Assembly: GCF_020099275.1 (NCBI RefSeq)
Contig: NZ_CP083646.1
Coordinates: 2,232,001 to 2,296,000 of the forward strand
From: Corynebacterium falsenii
GTDB taxonomy: Bacteria; Actinomycetota; Actinomycetes; Mycobacteriales; Mycobacteriaceae
DNA: 64,000 nt
Direction of reading: 5' to 3'
Part shown: one piece after another, positions 27,300-35,827 of the stretch
Numbering within the stretch: position 1 is the first letter of the stretch
Layout of the letters: every line of letters starts with the position of its first letter
The notes under the pieces: model-generated
What the model saw: only the letters and a program-made list of their open reading frames with translations
What the model was told of the DNA's origin: nothing
The model's database searches: none
Program-made: the position numbers and the translations under genes

Positions 27300-27622
27300 C
27301 GCGACCTACCTCCGAGATGCTCCCGGACGTCCCGCATCACCGACGCCACCTCGCCGAGCGCCGCCATCAGATCCTCGTGCTCACGAAAATCGCGACCGCT
27401 GAGACGGCCCGCATTGAATTCTCGCACGACCTGATTCAGATTCACTCCGACGTGGTTGACCTCGGTACGGAGCTCTGCGAGCTCCGCTGAGCGGCCCGCA
27501 GGGCCGCTGTCGATCGCTGGCGCGATCGCCGCCGACATCGCCGCGAGTTCGGCTTCGCCGAATCTCGCCGTGAAGCGGGCATCAAGCGACGGCCTTCGCC
27601 GATCCCGGTTCGCCTGTGCCAT
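27296..27622 (-). CDS. mobC: MobC-like mobilization accessory protein
   Basis: A 108-residue basic protein. The C-terminal half has the MobC signature region LAELRTEVNHVGVNLNQVVREFNAG. MobC proteins bind oriT and help the relaxase melt it. The ATG at 27622 with GAAGGAGGCGG just before it is preferred to a longer frame. It sits between the predicted oriT and mobA and overlaps mobA by 4 nt. Confidence 0.78.
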   Translation of the reverse strand: MAQANRDRRRPSLDARFTARFGEAELAAMSAAIAPAIDSGPAGRSAELAELRTEVNHVGVNLNQVVREFNAGRLSGRDFREHEDLMAALGEVASVMRDVREHLGGRSR

Positions 27623-27730
27623 CACCGCCTCCTTCGTCGGCGCTGACGTCACACCTGATGCTCTCCGGGAAGGGTCGCAAGCAGACAGATTGTCCGACAT
27701 AGCTGGCGCTCGTCGGAAATCTGTTGCTTG

Positions 27731-27787
27731 CCGGGGAGGGCTTGCGCCCTCCCCGGGACCCCTCCCGACGACACCGCAGAGCGGTGT
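27731..27787. other. Predicted oriT of the MOBQ module
   Basis: An 11-bp perfect hairpin (CCGGGGAGGGC / GCCCTCCCCGG) contains TGCGCCCTCCCC, the exact nic-region core of the R1162/RSF1010 oriT as I remember it. A second hairpin (ACACCGC/GCGGTGT) follows at 27771-27787. It lies directly upstream of mobC, as expected. Confidence 0.65.
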
Positions 27788-27826
27788 CACCCGGGCAAAG
27801 CCCGCCGGAAATTCCGGTCGCCGACG

Positions 27827-28174
27827 TCACGGCTGATCACCGCCACCGTGACCGTCGCCGATCGCCAGCTGCGGCTCATCCGTCCTCGAGGACTCCGCCG
27901 CCCGGCGGCGCGCCTCCGACCGCTTCGCGCGCTCCGCATCGAGCTCCGCCCGAGCTGCGTCTTCCGCATGCGTCCACGCGTCCGCAAAATCCCGCCGGAT
28001 GATCTCGACGGCGCGAGCCTCGATCCGAGCACGCTCGCGCGCCTGCCGCCGCTCCAGCCGAGCGATCCTCTCGGCCGCGTCCTCCTTCGCGATCTCGATT
28101 TCCGCATCGAGCCGCGAGAGACCGTCAGCGATCTTCTGCTCGATCCGCTCCCGCTTGGTCATCTTCTTAGCCAT
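27827..28174 (-). CDS. Small charged coiled-coil protein of the replicon
   Basis: A 115-residue, Arg/Glu/Ala-rich protein predicted to form one long helix (IEQKIADGLSRLDAEIEIAKEDA through about residue 90), with a disordered tail. I do not recognise a family. It sits between the polymerase gene and the mobilization genes in the same direction, so an accessory role in replication or mobilization is possible. Confidence 0.5.
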   Translation of the reverse strand: MAKKMTKRERIEQKIADGLSRLDAEIEIAKEDAAERIARLERRQARERARIEARAVEIIRRDFADAWTHAEDAARAELDAERAKRSEARRRAAESSRTDEPQLAIGDGHGGGDQP

Positions 28175-28306
28175 TGGTCTTATCTCCCGACGTCTTCGTC
28201 TTCATCTTCTTCACCGCATCGCCGATCAAGTTCGGCGCAATGTCTCTTGTCTCTCCTGCAACAGCCGCCGGGGCGGACCACGCGCGGGGATCGGGGTGGC
28301 GCTCAT
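28167..28306 (-). other. Small gene with disturbed frame between polymerase and coiled-coil gene
   Basis: An ATG at 28306 overlaps the polymerase stop (ATGA) and has GGAGG at the right distance, but that frame ends after 26 codons (28226). Another frame (ending at 28167, overlapping the next ATG) continues with a more natural sequence, DIAPNLIGDAVKKMKTKTSG. A single frameshift would join the two into a ~45-residue protein. This is either a small broken gene or two tiny overlapping ones. Confidence 0.35.
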
Positions 28307-30151
28307 GGTGCACCTCCGGAGTTGTGCCATGCGCAGGCCGGATCCGTACAGGACGGCAGCCGGCGGTGCTCATGCGCGACTTCCGGCCACTGCGGGACTT
28401 CCTCGCGGTAGCAATCGAGCCAATCCCGCCCCGGCGGCGACACGTCGGCGCGGATGTAGATCGAAGCCTCGCCCAAGGTCGCCGCACAGCCACCGAGCTC
28501 GAGTGCATCGAGCAGAACCTCCCGAGCCTCGTCGGCGCGGGCACGCGGCACGCTGACGAAAATCTCGTCGTGGACGACAAGGCGCAGCCCGTCGGCGAGC
28601 CAGCCGGGAAGTCGCAGCACGCCCTCCATCATCAGATCACGCGCGGTTCCCTGGCCCATCGCCGCGGGCGCCTGCGTCCACTCCCGTCCGGGCTCAATCC
28701 GCATCGTCCGGCCAAATGGGCGTGCGGAGGATCTGCTGTCGCGCCTCCTCCCGGATCCATGCCTTATACGCCGCGAGCTGCGGGAACTGCTGGTCGAGAC
28801 GGGCCAGCAGTGCGGCGGCCTCATCCTCGGGGATGCCCGCCGACCGCGCCAGCCCCGCAGGCCCCATTCCGTAGGAGGACCCGTGCGTCACCGGTTTTGC
28901 ATCCGACCTGCGCGGATGCCGACCAACACCGTCCCAGCCGTCCGTGCCGAAGATCGCTTCGGCCATTGCAGAGTGGAAGTCCTTGCCGTCGTCGAAGGCC
29001 GCGATGTAGGCAGGATCACCACTCAGCAACGCCATCGCGCGGGCGTCGATCTGCGACAGATCGGCGGCGATCAGCACGTGATCGTCATCGTCCGGCAGGA
29101 GGAGGGCCCGCTCCATCAGCGCCTTGCGATCGCGCTTCCCGCTGGTGGTCAGCCCGGGCCGCGTCACCGAAATACGGCCAGTGGCCTGCTCCGCCGATAC
29201 GCGCGGATGCACGCGACCGTCGCTGGTCACGTGCTTCATCACCGTTTCGGCGAAACCTCGCTCGCCGGTCACTGTGCCCAATGCATCGACGAGCTCCGCC
29301 AGCGCCCCGTTGTCGGGATGGGCGGCGGCAAGCTCCGCCAGCGCGTCCCGGTTCGTCGCCAGGGCGCCCTTGGGCGTCCGCGGCGGATTCACCCCGCACG
29401 CGACCATGGCCGCCTCAATCGCGGTCTTCCCGGCGGCCGTCGCGTGAGGGGCTTTCCCCTCCAGCGGCATGCCCGTCAGATCCGCCGGCCGACGCATCGC
29501 GACCCCACGGCGGACCTCCTGAGCTGCAATCCTGTCGCGCGCGACATCGACGGCCACGCGCACCCCGTGCCGCTCGATAACGCCCAGACGCCACATGACG
29601 CGCATCTCGCGACGGCAGTAGGCGTCGACGCGCAGGCACGCGGCGACCGCACGGGTCAGCTCGACGTCCTGGGCGGCATACGCGCGATACGTCGAGTCGT
29701 CGACGGGGATGCGGTCGTAGCCACCGTGGCGATCGGCGAGCTTTTTGAGCGCCGATCCGCCGGCATCGGCGCCCAGCTTGTCGGCACCGACTAGGCGCTT
29801 TCCAAGCTCGCTGAGCCGGTAGCGGCCGCGATCCACGCCGCCGGCGCGCGGCGGGTCATTCTGGCGAGCCACCAAGAGCGTGTCCACCACCCGATCCGCC
29901 TCGACCAGCGCGTCGACATCAAGACCGTGGCAGCGCTCCAGCGCCGGCAGATCGAACGCGAGCACGTTATGGCCGACGACCACGGCCGCACGGTCGATCT
30001 CCGCTACCAGCGCGTCCACGTCGTCGGTGACCGTCACCGGCCCGTCGTCCCAGGCCCATGCCGCCAGCCGCACGAAGCCCTCACCGTAGTCGTGCAGGCG
30101 GTCCGCGTCGGCCGTCTCCAAGTCGAAGTACAGGACACCCCGCCTACGCAT
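28303..30151 (-). CDS. Family A DNA polymerase with 3'-5' exonuclease domain, interrupted by a +1 frameshift
   Basis: A mobile-element-type PolA relative of about 615 residues if read across one frameshift. The exonuclease domain starts with YFDLETAD (DxE, residues ~9-16) and has HNVLAFDLPAL. The polymerase domain has ADLSQIDARAMALLSGD (motif A), KPVTHGSSYGMGPAG (motif B, O-helix) and LRLVVHDEIFVSV (motif C). Motifs A and B are in one frame ending at 28694, motif C in another. The register changes at 28717, in CCC-A-TTT, right at the conserved FGR segment. It could be a mutation, a sequencing error or a +1 frameshift site. The primase-helicase gene is directly upstream, overlapping by a few bases at most. 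Confidence 0.75.
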
Positions 30152-32696
30152 CGCGATCACCGCCCATCGACGCGATCGACTCGCCCTCGATCTCCGGCAT
30201 CACCCGGACATGGGTCTCCACGTGGCCGTCACGACCCTTGACCTGCATGTGTTCCGTGGGGACCGCGGGGGCCGACACCGGCACCGGCACCCGGGACTCC
30301 ACGCGCCACGCGGCGACATTGCCGTGAGCCTTGCCGTCGGCAACGATCCGCCGACCGTCGAACCACCTGCCCGCGACCCCCTTCCACAGGCGCCCCAATT
30401 TCCTGGAGTCGAGATCCTCCCAGGACGCCCCGTACGGAGCATCGGCATCGGGATCAGCCTTCGCCGCGGCCAGCACGTCACGTGCGGTGAACCGCGGCGC
30501 CGTCTGCAGACCGGCCGCAGCTCCCTCAAGCCAGACGAGATGATCGGCCCAGTCCACGGCCTCAGAGTCGGCCGTGCGCCGCACCTCCAGAACGCCGTCC
30601 AAAAACCCGGTGAGGCCCGCCATGTGACAGATCCCGCCGATGACGCGCTGCCACTCGGTGAATCCGACGAAACCAAACCGACGCGGGTGACCGGGCTGCC
30701 CGCGGTCGTACCAGGCACGCACCAAGGTCAGCGCCGCAGCAAGGAGGTCCGCGCGATGCTCACCCACCCAGCGGTCCAGGTCATGCCGAAAATTGTCCCG
30801 GATGTCCAGATCTTCACGGTCACTGGACAGACGGATCGGCAAGATCCTCCGCACCATGTCACCGGGGATGTCGACGTTATTACCCGTCGCCGCCCACACG
30901 GAATCCTGCCGGAGACCGACGGCCTCGGACCTGCCCAGTCGCCGACCGCCCCAAACCGGCGTCGTGAGCGCCGCGGTAAGCGCGGGCGACCGCAGCTTGC
31001 ACGTCGAACCATCCATGACCTCATCGAGGACGATGAGCGAGCGCCCGGCCATCAGCTCAGCCGTGACCCGCTTTTCGAGCTCCGCGTTGGTCGCCGGCGC
31101 CGCCATCACGGTCGCGGGACCGCCGTACGCCACCCGATGGACCGTCTGGATCAACGCTCCCTTTCCCACGCCGCGCTGAAGACCATCAAGCACCATCATC
31201 GGGGCCGACGGCATCGCCGAGCGCGTCAAGCACGTCAGTAAGAACGCGATCGCGTGGGTGCGATCGGCCTCGGAGGCGAAAACCCAGCCGTCGAAACCGT
31301 CCGTGCCGTCGACCTCGAAAAGCCCGTCACGCAGGAGACGCGCCGCATCTTCGATCTGCGCATCGGACGGATGCTCGGGCACCACGAGGTTCCGCACGTC
31401 ATCCGCGAGATCGACGAAAACACCGGTGGCCTCATCGAACCCGTCTCGCGTGACGATCGAACCATCCTCTCGCACGACTGGCGCAGTCGACACGCGGACG
31501 ACCTCAGGCAAACGGCGGCGCACGTGACCGCGGACAATACCCACCGCATCACGCTTAAGGCCCGGCACCACAACAAGGTTCCCCTCGCGATCAGTGCCGA
31601 TCAGCCGTACCACGCCGAGCGCCACGCGGTGAAGGTCATCCCCGTCGACCTCGGACAACGCCACCTCGGTTCCGACCGAAACCCTCTCCACGAGCCCACC
31701 TCCACGGACGAAGAGTTTCCGGCCACCCACACGGGCCACAACGAGATCTGCGACGGCCATGCAGTCGACTTGGTGATCGCCGACCAACTCGACATCCACC
31801 CGATCACCTGCAGATTCGCGAATGGCCCGCCGCGCATCCTTGCGCCGCTGCTCCGCGCGCAGCTCCTTCAACGCCGCCGCGGAAAGATCAGCGGGCTTGT
31901 GCGCGGCACCCGCCACCAGCTCCGCCATCAGCGCGCGACGGGCATCATCATCAACCTGGCCTGCCAGGACGTCGTCGAGACCGTCCTTGCCGGCGCCGGG
32001 CACACACGCGAACGCCACAGACGTCGCGCCGGCGGCACCAGCCGCCTTGCCCAGCGCGGTCAGACCGTCGTAGACGGCGGCGTTGGTCGCGGCGTCGGCG
32101 TCGCCGACGATGACGACACGGCGCCCGGCCACAGCAGCGGCCAGATGAGGCGTCGGAGAACCGTCCGCTTTCCACGCCCAGATGCCCGCAATCCGGTAAA
32201 CGGCAAGGTCATCGGCGGCCCATGCGTCGGCCGCGAGCGCCTGCTTGACGCCCTCGACCATGAGCACGGTGTCCGCGTCGTCGACTTCTCGGACCACAGG
32301 GAGCTGCGGAGGCTGTGCCCCGGAACTCCGTTTCGACGGCCCGACATACTTCAGCTCGCGGCCGGTCCTGTCCTTTACCGACCCCGGATGCGGCTTCACC
32401 TGGCCGGTCACCGTGCCGTCGCACTCCGTCATCGGATAGACCAGGGCCGGCAGCGCGCCATCGCGCTCACCGATCCACCGGCCCCACTCGGGCAGGTCGT
32501 CAACGGTCTCCGCACTGTAGACGCCGTGCCGCACGGCCACCTCCAGCGGAATTGCCGACGCGCGCAGCTCATCGACGTGCGCGGGGAGCAGTTGCCCCCG
32601 GGCACCGCCATGCGGTAAAATCTGTCCCAGACTAGGAACGATCTCGTTCGAAGGGGCCTCGCCGTTAGCCGCAGCGGGGCTCTTTTTTTCGGTCAT
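30144..32696 (-). CDS. Toprim-primase/helicase of the replicon
   Basis: An 850-residue two-part replication protein. The N-terminal half has a Toprim-like fold (VLMVEGVKQALAAD near residue 155, VVIVGDADA near 205), typical of DUF3854/phage-plasmid primase regions. The C-terminal half is a helicase with a P-loop-like GLQRGVGKGALIQ near 490, a Walker B-like LIVLDEVMD near 545 and an arginine-rich sensor region (GDMVRRILPIRL). It would prime and unwind for the polymerase encoded next. The ATG overlaps the HTH gene's stop (ATGA), so the three genes form an operon. Confidence 0.8.
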   Translation of the reverse strand: MTEKKSPAAANGEAPSNEIVPSLGQILPHGGARGQLLPAHVDELRASAIPLEVAVRHGVYSAETVDDLPEWGRWIGERDGALPALVYPMTECDGTVTGQVKPHPGSVKDRTGRELKYVGPSKRSSGAQPPQLPVVREVDDADTVLMVEGVKQALAADAWAADDLAVYRIAGIWAWKADGSPTPHLAAAVAGRRVVIVGDADAATNAAVYDGLTALGKAAGAAGATSVAFACVPGAGKDGLDDVLAGQVDDDARRALMAELVAGAAHKPADLSAAALKELRAEQRRKDARRAIRESAGDRVDVELVGDHQVDCMAVADLVVARVGGRKLFVRGGGLVERVSVGTEVALSEVDGDDLHRVALGVVRLIGTDREGNLVVVPGLKRDAVGIVRGHVRRRLPEVVRVSTAPVVREDGSIVTRDGFDEATGVFVDLADDVRNLVVPEHPSDAQIEDAARLLRDGLFEVDGTDGFDGWVFASEADRTHAIAFLLTCLTRSAMPSAPMMVLDGLQRGVGKGALIQTVHRVAYGGPATVMAAPATNAELEKRVTAELMAGRSLIVLDEVMDGSTCKLRSPALTAALTTPVWGGRRLGRSEAVGLRQDSVWAATGNNVDIPGDMVRRILPIRLSSDREDLDIRDNFRHDLDRWVGEHRADLLAAALTLVRAWYDRGQPGHPRRFGFVGFTEWQRVIGGICHMAGLTGFLDGVLEVRRTADSEAVDWADHLVWLEGAAAGLQTAPRFTARDVLAAAKADPDADAPYGASWEDLDSRKLGRLWKGVAGRWFDGRRIVADGKAHGNVAAWRVESRVPVPVSAPAVPTEHMQVKGRDGHVETHVRVMPEIEGESIASMGGDRDA

Positions 32697-33019
32697 GACG
32701 CCGCGCCCCCACGGAAGATCCGGGCGACGGCCGCGGCCTGGGCCGCGGTCATCGGAGGCGCCTCGGCCGCCGCGCGGCGCGCGAAAGCCTCGATCTCGGG
32801 CGTCAGAGCCGAGTCCGTGGCCGCAAGCCATCGGTCGAGGTCAGCCCGGCGGTACACGGGACTGCGCCCGTCGTACCGGTAGACGCGGGGGCCCGTGCCG
32901 CGATGACGCAGTGCGGCCAAAGATTCATAGGTGTGGCCGACGTAAGCAGCGGCCTCGCGCGCGAAGAGCTCGTCATCGGAAGCGCGCGTCGGAGAGGAAA
33001 CAACGCGAGAAGAAGACAT
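32693..33019 (-). CDS. Small HTH (excisionase/MerR-like) protein heading the replication operon
   Basis: A 108-residue protein with a winged helix-turn-helix (REAAAYVGHTYESLAALRHRG, then VYRRADLDRWL) and a helical C terminus (APPMTAAQAAAVARIFRGG). It resembles excisionase-like DNA-binding proteins and could be a replication initiator or regulator. A protein with the same layout and a related C terminus heads the polymerase operon of cassette K2 (46378-46692). Last gene 5' of the GC-rich origin-like region. Confidence 0.7.
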   Translation of the reverse strand: MSSSRVVSSPTRASDDELFAREAAAYVGHTYESLAALRHRGTGPRVYRYDGRSPVYRRADLDRWLAATDSALTPEIEAFARRAAAEAPPMTAAQAAAVARIFRGGAAS

Positions 33020-33359
33020 CAGGAGTCCTAGACATGCTGGATTCTCCCAGGGCGGGCCGCTTGTTGCCGGTTTCTCTCCAGGCCCCGTGTGGGTGCGTGT
33101 CTGCTTTACGGGAGAGGGTCTCCCTACCTGGCCGCCGTCTTGTCTTTTGTACGTGCCTTCTGTCGCTACCAGCGGGGGCCCTTAGTCCCCACCCTCCCGG
33201 GGTCGCGTTAACCGGGCAGGCGCACGAGGTGTAATACCCGGCGAAGCCCCTTGCAATAGCGGAGCCTCACTCTACACCTTATTTTACACACGCCGTAATA
33301 GATGGTCAACCAACGGCAAAATCCGGGGGCCGGGGGGTTGAATCCCGCCTGGGGGGATG

Positions 33360-33634
33360 CTGGGGGGATTGAAATCGGCAACCCCCCAGGCGAAAACCAC
33401 GCCCCACCTGGGCTTTCACCTCGAAACTCAGGCACCGGGGGGATCGGGGGGATTAAACGCTCACCTCCCACATGTATGCGTGCGTGCGCGCACGTACGCG
33501 CACGCGAAGGCGCTTCGCGCGCACGCGCGTAAAATTTCAAAACATCCCCCAATCCCCCCAATCCCCCAGCGGCACTGTTGCCGCAGGTCAGAGCGCCGGG
33601 GCGGCGGGGAGATTGCCGATTTCAATCCCCCCAG
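33360..33634. repeat. 22-bp perfect inverted repeat pair
   Basis: The 22 bp at 33360-33381, containing GGGGGGATTGAAATCGGCAA, recur as an exact reverse complement at 33613-33634. Related GGGGGGATNGGGGGG-type motifs occur between them (about 33437-33453) and, inverted, near 33544-33568. This looks like an initiator-binding repeat family. Confidence 0.8.
33474..33532. repeat. Alternating purine-pyrimidine (Z-DNA-prone) tract
   Basis: About 58 bp of mostly alternating GT/GC/AC steps (ATGCGTGCGTGCGCGCACGT and so on), including the self-complementary GCGCGAAGCGCTTCGCGC-like centre near 33507-33524. It lies midway between the two 22-bp repeats. Confidence 0.7.
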
Positions 33635-33872
33635 AATCCGGGCCACCCCCCGCAAGCCTCCGGGCCTCACTTCCAGCGCTGAACCGCACTTTCCAGTGGC
33701 TACTCGAGTGGCGCCGTAGTGACCATCACCCCAGGGTCCCGCCGCTGCAACCCGCCCTCCTGCGCGTCATCGCGCACCGCCGGCGCGGCAGGGGCCGCGC
33801 CCGGGTCCGGGATTGCCGCTAATCATCATCGACCACCAGTTCGATTAAGGCGGCGCATGAAGGAGGAAGATC

Positions 33873-34430
33873 GTGAGTACATCCTTGTACCGCCCGGACA
33901 TCGAAGCTCGAGCATGGATCGGCTGTCTGAGCTGCTACAACGCGGGCGATCTCATCGGTGACTGGTACTCGGCCACCGAGGCCGCAGACGTCACCGTCGC
34001 GGGCCTGCACGCGGGCAGCGGCATCGATATAACCGCACGCGGTTGCGAAGAACTATGGGTTTTCGATCATGAAAATATACCTGAACGCGGAGAAATGGAT
34101 CCGGCCCGCGCCGCGGCATGGGGTGCCCGCATCGCAGAAGTCGACACATGGCAGCGGCCAGCCTTTCTGGCGTGGACGGGTACCGGCGCGCACGTCGTCG
34201 ACGCCGACGACCTCCCCACCGTCGACGATTTCCAAGAACGCTACTGCGGCGAATGGACCCATTTCCGGGAGTTCGCCGACAATCACGTCGACGAAACGGG
34301 GATCCTCGACGGCGCCAGCGAAACGGCCCGGCGCTACTTCGACTACGACAGCTTCGCCGACGACCTCGCCCACGATTACATCACCGCTACCTGCGACGAC
34401 GGCGGAATTTTTGTGTTCCGCGCCCTCTAA
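33873..34430 (+). CDS. ardA: ArdA-family antirestriction protein
   Basis: A 185-residue, strongly acidic protein. The N-terminal signature WIGCLSCYNAGDLIGDWY and the ELWVFDHENIP segment (residues ~60-70) are those of ArdA, a DNA mimic that blocks type I restriction enzymes when mobile DNA enters a cell. Length matches the family. GGAGGAAG lies 5 nt before the GTG start. It runs divergently from the replication operon, as expected for an early-expressed plasmid gene. Confidence 0.9.
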   Translation: MSTSLYRPDIEARAWIGCLSCYNAGDLIGDWYSATEAADVTVAGLHAGSGIDITARGCEELWVFDHENIPERGEMDPARAAAWGARIAEVDTWQRPAFLAWTGTGAHVVDADDLPTVDDFQERYCGEWTHFREFADNHVDETGILDGASETARRYFDYDSFADDLAHDYITATCDDGGIFVFRAL

Positions 34431-34443
34431 GGAGCACCCCGCC

Positions 34444-35148
34444 ATGACCCTCGAAACCCCCGCCCTCATGGCCGCCGACACCGCCGGCCGTTGCCGCAGC
34501 CTCCGGCTCACCGCCCCCGTCGCCGACGTGGACAGCCGCATCCGCCGCGTCGCCGACGGTCACCTCGTCATCGCCGATCTCGCCATCGACACCCTGATCG
34601 ACGTCCTTCTTGTCCTAGCGCGCCGCCTCGCCCCGCACGTCGACGATCTCAGCGACGATCTGGCCGGCATAATCATCGACCTCGATGCCGAAGCTATCGC
34701 CGTCGACGACCTCGATCATGACGACGTGACTTTTGGTGCGGCCTCTACGTCAGCCGCACGCCGATATCGCCCGGCTCATAACGACAAAACCCCGGTGACC
34801 TGCACGGTCACCGGGGGTTTTGTTTTTCACCTGTCAGGTTACATTAAACTTGAACTCGACCGAGTTCCGGCACAGACCAACCTTTTACGACCGATTACCA
34901 GGCCCGACCGCGCAGGTCGACCGCACCCACCGGCCAATCGGCGATCTCATCCTCAACCGGCAGGATCAGCAACGGCTGCCCCGGCGGGTCTTCGCGAGGT
35001 CGGCCTGACGTATCGATCGAACGCTCCGCAGCAGAGATCCGAGTCCAGCCGCACGAGGCGTAGAACGAGACCACCTCTTCACGACAGCCGAGATACCCGA
35101 ATGCGACGCCATTGGCTACCTTCATCGACTCCGCAGCAGCGCCCATGA
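34444..35148 (+). CDS. Unrecognised gene after ardA, 3' part probably false
   Basis: AAGGAG and an ATG 14 bp after the ardA stop give a good start. The first ~95 codons look protein-like (helical, acidic: LVIADLAIDTLIDVLLVLARR, DDLAGIIIDLDAEAIAVDD). The frame then runs through a strong terminator hairpin at 34785 and a ychF-end repeat, and over the acetyltransferase gene, which is unlikely to be natural. The gene was probably truncated by an insertion or deletion near 34740. No family recognised. Confidence 0.35.
   Translation: MTLETPALMAADTAGRCRSLRLTAPVADVDSRIRRVADGHLVIADLAIDTLIDVLLVLARRLAPHVDDLSDDLAGIIIDLDAEAIAVDDLDHDDVTFGAASTSAARRYRPAHNDKTPVTCTVTGGFVFHLSGYIKLELDRVPAQTNLLRPITRPDRAGRPHPPANRRSHPQPAGSATAAPAGLREVGLTYRSNAPQQRSESSRTRRRTRPPLHDSRDTRMRRHWLPSSTPQQRP
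34785..34826. terminator. Strong terminator hairpin
   Basis: A stem of about 14 bp (AAAACCCCGGTGACC paired with GGTCACCGGGGGTTTT, one unpaired G) with a 5-nt loop is followed by GTTTTT. It ends the ardA unit and is A-flanked on the other side, so it may work in both directions next to repeat S7. Confidence 0.85.
34834..34860 (-). repeat. ychF-end repeat S7 (codes VEFKFNVT-stop)
   Basis: Read on the minus strand, these bases give V-E-F-K-F-N-V-T-stop, the usual C terminus of actinobacterial YchF, though no ychF gene is here. It is followed (on +) by CGAGTTCCGGCACA, shared with S6. It is the most distal repeat of the array and may be the original chromosomal ychF end or an older insertion end. 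Confidence 0.75.
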
Positions 35149-35449
35149 GCCGACCCCCGACGCGCTCACCCCTCACAACATCAGAGATCAGTACTCCCCC
35201 GACACCGCCAATCTCGATCTCATCACCGCCGACGGCTATCGTCCGCCTCGCCCAACCAACATGCCCGACGATCCCCCCGCCTCTCCGTGCAATGACATGA
35301 ACGGCGTGAGGCGCATACCCGTACGGCATATCGGGGTCCCACTCACCGAAGTCATCCAGGTACTCGGCATCGAAGAGTCGACGCAACCCCTCGAGGTCAC
35401 TGGACGTCAGTTCCTCGTGCGCAACGATCTCGATCGCGACTTCTGGCAT
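34895..35449 (-). CDS. GNAT acetyltransferase, AAC(2')-like (cassette K6 cargo)
   Basis: A 184-residue single-domain GNAT protein. Visible are HVIARRGGGIVGHVGWARR, the acetyl-CoA loop region GVLISDVVRGERVGGRLM and FYASCGWTRI. Length and the C-terminal layout (LILPV, DWPVGAVDLRGRAW) resemble the AAC(2')-I aminoglycoside acetyltransferases of mycobacteria (which end ...CDWRAGDVW). It may modify an aminoglycoside or another amine; this is by eye only. The ATG at 35449 is favoured over a longer frame from 35536. It is the only gene in its ~0.7-kb cassette. Confidence 0.75.
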   Translation of the reverse strand: MPEVAIEIVAHEELTSSDLEGLRRLFDAEYLDDFGEWDPDMPYGYAPHAVHVIARRGGGIVGHVGWARRTIAVGGDEIEIGGVGGVLISDVVRGERVGGRLMGAAAESMKVANGVAFGYLGCREEVVSFYASCGWTRISAAERSIDTSGRPREDPPGQPLLILPVEDEIADWPVGAVDLRGRAW

Positions 35450-35576
35450 GCCCCCAAGCCTACGGCCGTCGTCATCGTGCGTCTGATCAACATCTCGAAT
35501 CGCCGACGTGCCGCTGGCCGACCTCGCGCAGGCCACCCTGAAGAGCCTCGATCAAGAGGAGTTGCAGCTTCAGAGG

Positions 35577-35600
35577 TTAGATCGAAAAGCGGAACTCCAC
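35577..35600 (-). repeat. ychF-end repeat S6 (codes VEFRFSI-stop)
   Basis: On the minus strand the sequence reads V-E-F-R-F-S-I-stop. Together with adjacent bases it forms GGAACTC-CACC-GAGTTCC, a perfect 7-bp inverted repeat around 4 bp. The 23 bp at 35592-35614 match S7's 34852-34874 except at one base. Confidence 0.75.
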
Positions 35601-35827
35601 CGAGTTCCGGCACATAGGTACATCTGAACACGGGGTTCACGTGCGCCCTCCCCCCCCCCCACGGTCACTGCTCGCTACTGATCAGGGGACACAGGCTCAC
35701 CCTCGACGTGGGTCAGCCTGCAGGACGCCACGAAGGCGGTAGCGCGCCATCACGGCGGCAGGGAACCCGGCTGAGACGCCACATACTAGGGATCTGAAGA
35801 GGGCTCGACCATGCCAGCGGTCGGCCC
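35601..35827. other. Non-coding 3' part of cassette K5
   Basis: About 230 bp between S6 and the stop of the HEPN-like gene, with a run of C residues near 35651 and no gene visible. Confidence 0.4.

Larger units (their letters stand above)
33020..33872. other. Origin-like region, 850 bp
   Basis: No protein of convincing composition is coded. It contains G6/C6 tracts, a 22-bp inverted repeat pair, an alternating purine-pyrimidine tract and inverted repeats around 33230-33300. It lies between the replication operon (minus) and ardA (plus), so it probably carries both promoters and the replication origin. Confidence 0.55.

Noticed and set aside
27408..27424. GAATTC-containing REFN codons in mobC
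   Set aside because: It is a normal part of the MobC protein and is not followed by a stop.
32695..33234. Plus-strand frame over the HTH gene and its upstream region
   Set aside because: Arg/Pro-rich shadow of the real minus-strand gene with no start signal.
33473..33570. Possible CRISPR-like or tandem repeat array in the G/C tracts
   Set aside because: Units are irregular and inverted, without equal spacers; better explained as origin repeats.
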